33,668 nucleotides of DNA from Geoalkalibacter sp. (GTDB lineage: Bacteria > Desulfobacterota > Desulfuromonadia > Desulfuromonadales > Geoalkalibacteraceae): NCBI RefSeq assembly GCF_030604225.1, contig NZ_JAUVWH010000017.1, forward strand, positions 1 through 33,668, written 5' to 3'. The first letter of the stretch is position 1. Every line of letters begins with the position of its first letter. Both the position numbers and the translations under genes were made by a program. Under the pieces are notes generated by a model that searched no databases, was not told where the DNA came from, and saw nothing but the letters and a program-made list of their open reading frames with translations. Shown here piece by piece: positions 1 to 6,555 of the stretch.

Positions 1-496
1 CGCAGCCGATGCACCAGGAATTGTCCACCAGCACCACGCCGTCGTCGGTCTTGTAGGTGGCGCCCACCGGGCACACCTGGGTGCAGGGCGGGGTCAGGCA
101 GTGGTTGCACAGCTTGGGCACGAAAAACGCCTTGCCCACGTTGTCCGGATCGATCTCCTTGAAGCCCGCCCCGCCCTGATCGATGCGCGGGTCGATGAAG
201 CCGTGCAGAGCGCCCTTGGGGCTGTCGATGTAGCGCCGATCATCCTTGGTGAAGACATAGCGCTCGACCCAGGTGCGGGTGACGTTGGCTTCCATGGGAA
301 TGTCGTTTTCGGTTTTGCAGGCCTTTACGCAGAAGCCGCAGCCGACGCACTTGTGGGTATCCATGAGAAACGCCCAGTGAATGTCGGGGTTGGCCGCCAG
401 CACCTGCTTGGCGTCGATGAATTCCAGTGCCGAGAGCGGGACCGAGGCGCCGGCGATGACCATGATGCTGTTTTTCAAAAAATCACGCCTTTGCAT
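1..496 (-). CDS. TAT-exported 4Fe-4S dicluster electron-transfer protein (partial, C-terminus beyond the window)
   Basis: Only the first 165 or so residues are inside the window. The protein opens with a twin-arginine signal (RRDFLKN at residues 3-9, then a hydrophobic stretch), so it should be exported folded with its clusters. Visible cluster motifs are CVGCGFCVKAC near residue 50, CNHC...PPCTQVCPVG near 130-145, and CIGC at the window edge. This is the PsrB/DmsB/NrfC-type ferredoxin pattern with four [4Fe-4S] sites expected. The ATG at 494-496 follows directly on the stop codon of the upstream tetraheme cytochrome, so the two are co-transcribed. By analogy with the first module of this cluster, an NrfD-type membrane gene should follow beyond position 1. 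Family role: relays electrons between the membrane quinone subunit and the cytochrome. The substrate cannot be read from the sequence. Confidence 0.85.
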   Translation of the reverse strand, partial: MQRRDFLKNSIMVIAGASVPLSALEFIDAKQVLAANPDIHWAFLMDTHKCVGCGFCVKACKTENDIPMEANVTRTWVERYVFTKDDRRYIDSPKGALHGFIDPRIDQGGAGFKEIDPDNVGKAFFVPKLCNHCLTPPCTQVCPVGATYKTDDGVVLVDNSWCIGC

Positions 497-985
497 TTAC
501 ATGTCCTCCAGTCTCGGGTTGTGCGGGTTGTGACAGTCCACGCAGGCCAGCCCGGGGTTGTGTTCCTCGGGCTCGATGCCGGGAATGCGCTTGCGGTCGC
601 TGGTGGGGTAGATGAGGTTGGTGTGGCAGCGCAGACAGACATCGCGGCTGCGGTCGATCAGGAGTTTTTCCGGAGCTTCGGGGTGCTGGAGCGCCGGTCC
701 ATGGCAGTTTTCGCAGGAGATGGTGCCGTGCATGTCCTCGGTGCGGATCGAGACGATGTCGCCGTGGCACTCCATGCAGAACTCTTGCAGGTGATGCGCG
801 CCGGTGTCGCGGTACTTGGGTTCCTTGGCTTTCCATTCGTCCTGATTCGACAGCCGGTGGAAGCTGTACATGAAGCCGTACGCGCCGGAGGCGAAATCAT
901 TCGGCACATAAAAGAACCGGAACGTCAAGATCGCCAGCACCAGCCCTATGACCACGAACAGTGGTCGCCAAACATGATTTTTCAC
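497..985 (-). CDS. Membrane-anchored tetraheme cytochrome c (second module)
   Basis: This 162-residue protein starts with GTG at 983-985, preceded by an AAGGGGA-type ribosome site about 8 bases away. One N-terminal hydrophobic segment (about residues 8-26) has no obvious cleavage site and probably anchors the protein with its haem domain in the periplasm. Four CxxCH motifs lie at residues 70-74, 91-95, 117-121 and 148-152. The C-terminal CxDCHNPHNPR matches CxHCHNPHDPR of the tetraheme cytochrome at 3443-4060, so the two are probably paralogues from a module duplication. It sits 167 bases after the NrfD-like gene and directly before the TAT FeS gene. Likely role: electron carrier of a menaquinol:cytochrome c complex like the Geobacter Cbc complexes. 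Assignment to a named Cbc complex is not attempted. Confidence 0.85.
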   Translation of the reverse strand: MKNHVWRPLFVVIGLVLAILTFRFFYVPNDFASGAYGFMYSFHRLSNQDEWKAKEPKYRDTGAHHLQEFCMECHGDIVSIRTEDMHGTISCENCHGPALQHPEAPEKLLIDRSRDVCLRCHTNLIYPTSDRKRIPGIEPEEHNPGLACVDCHNPHNPRLEDM

Positions 986-1152
986 AAGTGTCCCCTTTTG
1001 TTTCGTGATGTCGTAAAACGCTTTGCTTGCTTGGGCGAAGCTGCGGGAGAACGCGCCGGAGGCCGCTCCCGAGCGGGAAGTTCCCCTAAGTATTGAGGTT
1101 ATTTTCCCGCTGTCAAGAACTCTGCGGGAAGGTTTCGGGGCGCCGGCGCGAT

Positions 1153-2472
1153 TTAAGGATCGCTGCGCGCACTGGCCGCGGTGCTTTGTTCGGCGTCCTC
1201 CCCGGGATCGGCGGCCTTGGCTTGGACCAGGAACAGGTGGTCGCCGATGTGGGAGCCGCGCCCGTCCGGCGCGATGTGAAAGTCGCCGTTGAGGATGGGA
1301 ATGGCGACGCGCAGCGACAGGGTGAAGAGAAACAGTCCCGTCGCCCAGATGCCCAGACTGATCATGACTTCGATGCCGGTCGGCTTGTATTCGTAGATTT
1401 CATGCAGCACGTCGGGCACGAAGCCGGGAATCACCAGGCCCATGCCCTTTTCGATATAGACGCCGATGAAGATCAGCACGCAGCCGATGACCAGCATGAA
1501 ATGGTTCTTGCGCACGCTGGGAGCGAGAAAGATGAAGAAGGCGGTGAGGTTGAAGAGCATCGCCGTCCAGATCCAGGGTACCAGGGCGGTGTGGCCGTCG
1601 ATGCCGAAGAACAGGTATTTCATCGGCACCAGATGGGCGCTGGCGGTGTAAAACTCCTTGAACACCTCGGCGCCCAGCAGGAACAGGTTGATGAACATGG
1701 CATAGGCGATGAGCTCGGCGATCTTGTGGATGGCCGCGTCCTTGATCTGAAACTTGGTGTAGCGGCGCACCAGCAGAAAGACCAGGATCATGAACGCCGG
1801 TCCCGAGCAGAAGGCCGAGGCGAGAAAGCGCGGGGCGAGAATCGAGGCGTTCCAGAAAATGCGCGCCCCCATGCCGCTATAGAGAAAGGCGGTGACGGTA
1901 TGGATGGAGATGGCCGCCGGGATGGAAAACAGCAGCAGCGGGGTGATGAAGGATTTCTTCGGCTCGCGCCGGTGGTAGAGGCTGTAGAGCATGTAGCCGG
2001 CGATGACCAGGTTGAGCGTCAGGTAGAGATTGAGGACGAAGACGTCCCATGCGAGCAGGCTCTGGGGAAAATTGAGCAGGCCGATCACCGGGATCAGGTG
2101 CCAGAAGCGATCCGGGCGGCCCAGGTCGGCGGTAACGAAGAGCAGGCACATGATGATCGCCGAAACCGCCAGCAATTCGCCGAGGATGGCGATCTCCTTG
2201 ATGGGCTTCCAGTGATAGACATAGGCGGGGATGACGAGCAGCACCGCCGCCGCCGCCACCCCGACGATGAAGGTGAAGTTGGAGATGTAGAAACCCCAGG
2301 ACACCTGATCGCGCATGGCCGTGACGATGAGGCCGTTTTGCAGCTGATGGATGTAGGCGAGCACGCCCATGCTGATCAGGGCGAGCAGGCTGAACACCCA
2401 GATGTAGTAGGCCCGGCTGCCCTTGCTGATCAGCACCAGGCTACCCCTGGCGAAGGCGAGGATGTTTCGCAT
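1153..2472 (-). CDS. NrfD/PsrC-family quinone-interacting integral membrane subunit
   Basis: This is a 439-residue, very hydrophobic protein with about ten predicted membrane segments and a short polar tail, fitting the longer NrfD/ActC/HybB-type subunits. In this family the protein binds menaquinol and hands electrons to a partner FeS protein. The ATG at 2470-2472 is chosen because it has a GGGGGAA ribosome site 8 bases upstream and gives MRNILAFARG directly before the first membrane segments. A longer open frame runs upstream through the FeS gene but is only a shadow. It follows the FeS gene by 17 bases and completes a cytochrome/FeS/NrfD set. No haem-binding motif is seen, as expected for NrfD. 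Whether it pumps protons, as proposed for ActC-like proteins, cannot be told here. Confidence 0.85.
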   Translation of the reverse strand: MRNILAFARGSLVLISKGSRAYYIWVFSLLALISMGVLAYIHQLQNGLIVTAMRDQVSWGFYISNFTFIVGVAAAAVLLVIPAYVYHWKPIKEIAILGELLAVSAIIMCLLFVTADLGRPDRFWHLIPVIGLLNFPQSLLAWDVFVLNLYLTLNLVIAGYMLYSLYHRREPKKSFITPLLLFSIPAAISIHTVTAFLYSGMGARIFWNASILAPRFLASAFCSGPAFMILVFLLVRRYTKFQIKDAAIHKIAELIAYAMFINLFLLGAEVFKEFYTASAHLVPMKYLFFGIDGHTALVPWIWTAMLFNLTAFFIFLAPSVRKNHFMLVIGCVLIFIGVYIEKGMGLVIPGFVPDVLHEIYEYKPTGIEVMISLGIWATGLFLFTLSLRVAIPILNGDFHIAPDGRGSHIGDHLFLVQAKAADPGEDAEQSTAASARSDP

Positions 2473-2489
2473 GGCGTGTTCCCCCGGCG

Positions 2490-3446
2490 TCAAAAAAAGT
2501 AGAAAAACTTGGGCTGGGTGTTCAGCTCTTCCTTCAGCAGATAGACCCGCTTGTTCTCGATGAGCTTGCGGATTTCGCTCTCGGGGTCGAGCAGGTTGCC
2601 GAACTTGCGCGCGCCCACCGGGCAGGCTTCGAGGCAGGCCGGATAGCGGCCCGGCTGTTGGCGGGTGCGCTGGATGCAAAAGGTGCATTTTTCCACCACC
2701 CCCACCGGGCGGGGGCGGTTGCCCAGGTAATGGGTTTGCGGGTTGAGGGACTCGTTGGGGATTTGCGGCTTGGCCCAGTTGAAATGGCGCGCGCCGTAGG
2801 GGCAGGCGGCCATGCAGTAGCGGCAGCCGATGCACCAGTTGTAATCCACCACCACGATGCCATCCTTTTCCGTCCAGGTGGCCTGGACCGGGCAGACCTT
2901 GGTGCAGGGCGGCTTCTCGCACTGCTGACATTGGATGGGCATGTAGAAATGGCCGGGTTCGGGAACCTGGTTGGGATTGTAGTAATGCTCGGCGTAATGC
3001 AGGTCGGTGCCCTTTTCCTTTTTCAGGCGCACCACGCGGATCCAGTGGATCTGCGGATCGCGGGACTGATTGTTTTCCTCAACGCAGCCATAGACGCAGC
3101 GCCGACAGCCGATGCAGCGCGACAGGTCCAGCCCGTAGCCGTATTTCACCCCCTCGATTGGGGGCGTGGCCCCCACCTTGACCTCTTGGGAGAATTCGCT
3201 GCTGTATTCGCGTTCGAGGCGCGCCAGGACCCGCTCCAGGTCGGACTTGGTCATGCGCCGGAAGTGTTTCTGGAAAAAGGCGTCCCACACCGAGGCCGCC
3301 GCGTCGCGCGACGGCAGGGCCAGGACCGAGGCACCGGCGGCCAGCCCCTTGAGCGCCTTTCGCCGGGTCAATTGAAATACCTTCGCGTCGCGTTTTTTCT
3401 TGTCACTCATAGGGCAGTCTCCCCGAGGCGTCTGTGGAGTGGTCAT
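2490..3446 (-). CDS. TAT-exported protein with four 4Fe-4S motifs (first module)
   Basis: This 318-residue electron-transfer protein has four cysteine groups: CIGCRRCVYGC (about 110-120), CQQCEKPPCTKVCPV (about 173-187), CIGCRYCMAACPYG (about 206-219), and CTFCIQRT followed by CLEACPVG (about 252-277). This is the DmsB/PsrB/HybA layout. A TAT-like signal (TRRKALKG, then a hydrophobic run) indicates export with clusters in place. The ATG at 3444-3446 overlaps the stop of the preceding cytochrome gene by four bases (ATGA), suggesting translational coupling. An alternative ATG at 3408-3410 gives a more usual signal length and has a GGGGAG site, so the true start could be 12 codons further in. 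Likely role: relay between the NrfD-like subunit and the tetraheme cytochrome. Confidence 0.88.
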   Translation of the reverse strand: MTTPQTPRGDCPMSDKKKRDAKVFQLTRRKALKGLAAGASVLALPSRDAAASVWDAFFQKHFRRMTKSDLERVLARLEREYSSEFSQEVKVGATPPIEGVKYGYGLDLSRCIGCRRCVYGCVEENNQSRDPQIHWIRVVRLKKEKGTDLHYAEHYYNPNQVPEPGHFYMPIQCQQCEKPPCTKVCPVQATWTEKDGIVVVDYNWCIGCRYCMAACPYGARHFNWAKPQIPNESLNPQTHYLGNRPRPVGVVEKCTFCIQRTRQQPGRYPACLEACPVGARKFGNLLDPESEIRKLIENKRVYLLKEELNTQPKFFYFF

Positions 3447-4060
3447 CGCCTGATTTCCCCTGGTCGCTGGGGCGGCGGCATCGGTGTCAGCGGCTTGAAG
3501 CGCGGGTCATGGGGGTTATGGCAGTGGGCGCACAGCAGGTACTGCTTGTCCCCGTTCCAATAGCCGGTGCGCTTGCCGTGCAGGCCTTGGCGCCAGTCGC
3601 GGTATTTGTCGCCATGGCACTGCCCGCATAGGCGATATGACTCGTCAAAGCCGATCACTTCCCCGGACACCAGGCGCAGGGTGTCGCGATCCTCGGGATT
3701 GTGGCAGTCCAGGCACCAGCGCTGGCCCTCGGCGTGATTCAGGATGATGTCCGTATGTTCGTCGGTCAGTTGCCGCCGCTCGAGGTTGGGTGTCATCTCG
3801 GCATGGCAGTCGGAGCAGGGAAAGATGCCCTCGGAAAAGGGCGGCGGCGGCACGGGAAAAGTTTCTCCCGGGGGCAGGTTCTTGACCTCGTAGGCCCGGA
3901 GCAATTCGGCGGCGGGCGTTTCAATGACCACCAGGGTTCCCGAGCGATCGAAATATTTTTCCTTGGCGGCCTGGGCGGCAACCGCGCCGGCCAGGAGAAC
4001 GGCCAGCAGAACCAGGACGCCGGGGCGCATATTGCGTGACAGTTTCTTCCAGGGGCTCAT
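3443..4060 (-). CDS. Periplasmic tetraheme cytochrome c, first gene of the cytochrome/FeS/NrfD cluster
   Basis: With the start at 4058-4060 the protein has 205 residues: a signal peptide or anchor (hydrophobic residues 14-29, AQA-type end), then four CxxCH haem sites at 82-86, 116-120, 145-149 and 177-181. A proline-rich stretch (PPPP near residue 72) precedes the haem domain. This start is preferred because GGACGAGG lies just upstream and the signal is then N-terminal. A start 19 codons earlier (4117) would bury the signal. A near-consensus promoter lies about 100 bases upstream. The last motif, CAHCHNPHDPR, resembles the end of the cytochrome at 497-985. Expected role: accept electrons from the FeS/NrfD partners and pass them to periplasmic cytochromes. 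Confidence 0.85.
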   Translation of the reverse strand: MSPWKKLSRNMRPGVLVLLAVLLAGAVAAQAAKEKYFDRSGTLVVIETPAAELLRAYEVKNLPPGETFPVPPPPFSEGIFPCSDCHAEMTPNLERRQLTDEHTDIILNHAEGQRWCLDCHNPEDRDTLRLVSGEVIGFDESYRLCGQCHGDKYRDWRQGLHGKRTGYWNGDKQYLLCAHCHNPHDPRFKPLTPMPPPQRPGEIRR

Positions 4061-4158
4061 GTCGACCTCGTCCTTGTTGATACAGGTTGCGCAAGGCAGT
4101 TGCCTGGGTTTGAGCATTTTGACCCGGCGGGCGCGAAAAGCATAAAACAGTGTTTCGG

Positions 4159-4188
4159 ATTATAGGGTCCGCTATTTTAATCTGTCAA
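4159..4188 (-). promoter_or_regulatory. Near-consensus sigma-70 promoter of the cytochrome cluster
   Basis: Read on the minus strand, TTGACA (4183-4188) and TATAAT (4159-4164) both match consensus fully and are separated by 18 bases. The start point should fall near 4152, leaving a leader of about 90 bases before the cytochrome start at 4060. No other promoter in the window is closer to consensus. Three repeats further upstream (4251-4322) may bind a regulator. Confidence 0.7.
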
Positions 4189-4612
4189 TAGATTAGCCAT
4201 CTCCTGATGCCGGCGATGGCGCCCCCAACGTGAAAAACCATGGAAAAAGCACTGCGCAAAAAGTGTTTAGGCCTTGTTTGGACTGTGCAAAACCTCAGGC
4301 CGCATTGACCAACCGCGCAAAATTTACTGCTCCCGGTTGTTACGGCTATTCAGTAAGTCCGCGCAAGGACAAGGGTTTAGACCCTTGGTCCGGGCAGGTT
4401 TGTTTGGTCCGGCGCCGCGCCGGATTTACCGCCCTATGAAAAAAAATAAAAAGATGTTATAAAGAAAAACAGCATAAAAACATATGGTTGGGAAGAGAAA
4501 ATAAAAACCTGCTGGGAAAAACAAACATATTTTGTGCGACAGGGGTCACCCTGGCTTCTCGGCGCAAGGACGCCGGACATGGGCCGACCCGAGGACGGGG
4601 AGGAGATCGGGA
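4189..4612. other. Divergent intergenic region with strong hairpins, no supported gene
   Basis: This stretch separates the leftward cytochrome promoter from the rightward membrane-protein gene. It holds the phased repeats at 4251-4322. A hairpin at 4367-4391 has arms GGACAAGGGT and ACCCTTGGTCC with loop TTAG and one bulge. A perfect 7-bp hairpin lies at 4408-4424 (TCCGGCG/CGCCGGA). An A-rich stretch runs from about 4439 to 4530. Two further small hairpins lie at 4541-4552 and 4560-4575 in the presumed leader of the next gene. The 69-codon open frame at 4230-4439 has no ribosome site and no recognisable content. Confidence 0.6.
4251..4322. repeat. Three phased copies of ACYGYGCAAAA upstream of the cytochrome promoter
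   Basis: Copies lie at 4251-4261 (ACTGCGCAAAA), 4282-4292 (ACTGTGCAAAA) and 4312-4322 (ACCGCGCAAAA), starting 31 and 30 bases apart, which is about three DNA turns. A weaker match (CCGCGCAAGG) follows near 4359. On the minus strand they read TTTTGCRCRGT and lie about 60-135 bases upstream of the -35 box. This arrangement suits binding of a regulator to one face of the helix, but no regulator is identified. Confidence 0.5.
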
Positions 4613-6472
4613 ATGAGGGAAAAGCTAGCGGAAGAGGGATCCACGCTGGAAGAACGGGTCGAGTTCCTGGCGGCGCAGGTGCGCCAGCTCAGCGCGCGGG
4701 TCGATGAACTCAGCGGCGGTGCGGTCCAAACTCGGGTCGAACTGCGCCAGGAGCGGGTTGCGCCAGATCAGGAGCCTCCGGCAGGCGCGGAGGCCTCCGA
4801 GGCATTTTTTTCTTGGGTCGGGCGCTCGGCGCTACTGCAGCGCGTATCGGCGGTCTGTTTCCTGATGGTGGTCGCGCTGGTGCTGCGCACCCTCACCGAC
4901 AGCCATCTGCTTGATACGCGGGTCGGTTCGCTCCTTGGCCTGTTTTATGCCACTCTGCTCATGGGCGCGGGCGGCTATCTCTATTTTCGCGGCAAGCCCC
5001 TTGCTCCGGTGTTTGCCCTGTGCGGCGCCATCCTCATGTTCCTCATTGTCAGCGAGGCCTATACCCGCTTTACCGTCCTTCCCGTGGCCCTGGCCTACCT
5101 GCTGGTGATCGGCACCGGCGCGCTGATGGCGGGCATCAGCTATCTCGGGCGCTCGGCGCTGCCGATCCTGGTCGGCACCTTGGGGATGTGCGTTGCCGGA
5201 GTGGCCATCGACTATCCCAATCCCGCCTATCCCGCCCTGGTCGTGCTGCTATTCAGCGCCAACGCCCTGGGGTTTGTCGCTTCGCGCCTGCAGCGCTGTT
5301 CCTGGCTGCGCTGGACCCTGTTCATTGTCACGGCCATTCTGGTCCAGGTCTGGGGGTATAAACTGGGGCTGACCCTGCAGGGGATCGCCCATCCGGCCGG
5401 GGATCTGGCACAGTTCTGGTATCTGCCGGTGGTGGCGGTGTTTTTCCTGGGCTATTTCGCGACGGCGGTGTTCGGTTTGCTGCGTCCGGTGGGGGAGCGC
5501 GTAACCCGGTTTGATCAGGCCCTGCCCGCCGTTGCCGGGGCCTGGGCCTTTACCGCGGCCGGCCACGTGGTGGAACCCTGGTGGGGTACCCTGGCGGGCT
5601 TGGGGTCCCTCGGCCTGCTGGTCGCGGCCGCCTATCTGGGTCTGGCCTGGTGGCTGGGGCAGCGCGGCGGCTTGTCCGCGGTCGGCTCCCTAGGCCTCTT
5701 CCTGGGCGGAGCTGCCCTGGCCTGGCTATCCCTGGGCGCCTTCAGCGACCGGCCCCTGGTTGGGCTGGCCGTGCTTGGCGGCCTCGGTTTTTGGGCCGCG
5801 CAGCTTTCCAAGCGTTGGCAGCAAGGCGGCCTGCGTCTGCTGTCCTACCTTGTGCAGTTTTATGTCTGCTTTGAGCTCGGTCGCTGGCTGCTCGCCGATG
5901 CCGGCCGGGCCACCCATGGCGGCGGATTGCTGCTCGCCGTCCTGCTCTGCGCCCTGAGTCTCTGGCATTATCGCTGGGCACTGCTGCATCGGCCCCCGGC
6001 GCACTCCCGATTCTTCTCCCGCCTCGATGAGGGCAATCGCCTCTGCGTGTTCTTGCTGCTCGCCGGCCTGGTGCATGGTTTTTATGGGGCGCGAGGGCTC
6101 TATGCCCTGGTCATGCCCCAGTACGCGGGCGCCGATCTCGCCGGTTTCATGGGCATGCAGTCGGTTCTGATCAACGGCGGCGCGGTGCTGGTCATGATCA
6201 TCGCCCTGGTGCGTCGTGACCGCGAGGTGCGCAATCTCGCCGTGCTGATCACGCTCATCGGCGCGCTCAAGGTGTTTCTCTTCGACCTGCTTGGCGCCGC
6301 CGGTCAGGGGATCACCGGCGTGCCCCTGGTGCTCAGCGTGTTTTCCTTTGGCGCCGCCGTCGCCGTCGAATCCCTGCTGCTCGGGCGTTGGCCCAAGGAA
6401 TCCCGCCAGACCGAATGTCCCGAGCGGGTTGGCACGCCCCAGCTCATGGAGTCGCCTTCCGCCCGGCATTGA
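4613..6472 (+). CDS. Large polytopic membrane protein, DUF2339-like, function unknown
   Basis: With the start at 4613 the protein has 619 residues. The N-terminus is cytoplasmic-looking and heptad-like (EERVEFLAAQVRQLSARVDEL, about residues 11-31), so a short coiled coil is likely. From about residue 70 to the end it is almost entirely hydrophobic, with well over ten membrane segments. The general look (coiled coil plus many helices, little else) fits the DUF2339 group of predicted membrane proteins, which has no established activity. The start is chosen from AGGAG 8 bases upstream; the frame stays open 27 codons further up but without a better site. It is transcribed alone, divergently from the cytochrome cluster, and ends before a bidirectional terminator. 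No transporter motif was recognised. Confidence 0.7.
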   Translation: MREKLAEEGSTLEERVEFLAAQVRQLSARVDELSGGAVQTRVELRQERVAPDQEPPAGAEASEAFFSWVGRSALLQRVSAVCFLMVVALVLRTLTDSHLLDTRVGSLLGLFYATLLMGAGGYLYFRGKPLAPVFALCGAILMFLIVSEAYTRFTVLPVALAYLLVIGTGALMAGISYLGRSALPILVGTLGMCVAGVAIDYPNPAYPALVVLLFSANALGFVASRLQRCSWLRWTLFIVTAILVQVWGYKLGLTLQGIAHPAGDLAQFWYLPVVAVFFLGYFATAVFGLLRPVGERVTRFDQALPAVAGAWAFTAAGHVVEPWWGTLAGLGSLGLLVAAAYLGLAWWLGQRGGLSAVGSLGLFLGGAALAWLSLGAFSDRPLVGLAVLGGLGFWAAQLSKRWQQGGLRLLSYLVQFYVCFELGRWLLADAGRATHGGGLLLAVLLCALSLWHYRWALLHRPPAHSRFFSRLDEGNRLCVFLLLAGLVHGFYGARGLYALVMPQYAGADLAGFMGMQSVLINGGAVLVMIIALVRRDREVRNLAVLITLIGALKVFLFDLLGAAGQGITGVPLVLSVFSFGAAVAVESLLLGRWPKESRQTECPERVGTPQLMESPSARH

Positions 6473-6491
6473 ATAACAAGGCGCGAGGTTG

Positions 6492-6530
6492 CAAAAAAAA
6501 AAGGCTGCCCGAGGGGCAGCCTTTTTTTTG
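6492..6530. terminator. Bidirectional rho-independent terminator
   Basis: A perfect 10-bp stem, AAGGCTGCCC (6501-6510) and GGGCAGCCTT (6514-6523), with loop GAG, is flanked by an A-run before it (6493-6502) and a T-run after it (6522-6529). It therefore works on both strands. It lies between the ends of the convergent membrane-protein gene and the cbcL-like gene. Confidence 0.92.
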
Positions 6531-6555
6531 GTCGGCAAGAATGCCGCGTGCGTGC

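Noticed and set aside
1093-2502. 469-codon plus-strand frame opposite the NrfD-like gene
   Set aside because: Low-complexity Asp/Glu/His/Gln protein typical of the reverse strand of a membrane protein gene.
4061-4158. c-di-GMP/cGAMP (GEMM) riboswitch in the cytochrome cluster leader
   Set aside because: Such riboswitches occur upstream of Geobacter cytochromes, so I looked for one, but the leader does not show the conserved motif.
4230-4439. 69-codon open frame in the divergent intergenic region
   Set aside because: No ribosome site and no similarity that I recognise. It covers the phased repeats and hairpins, which better explain the sequence.
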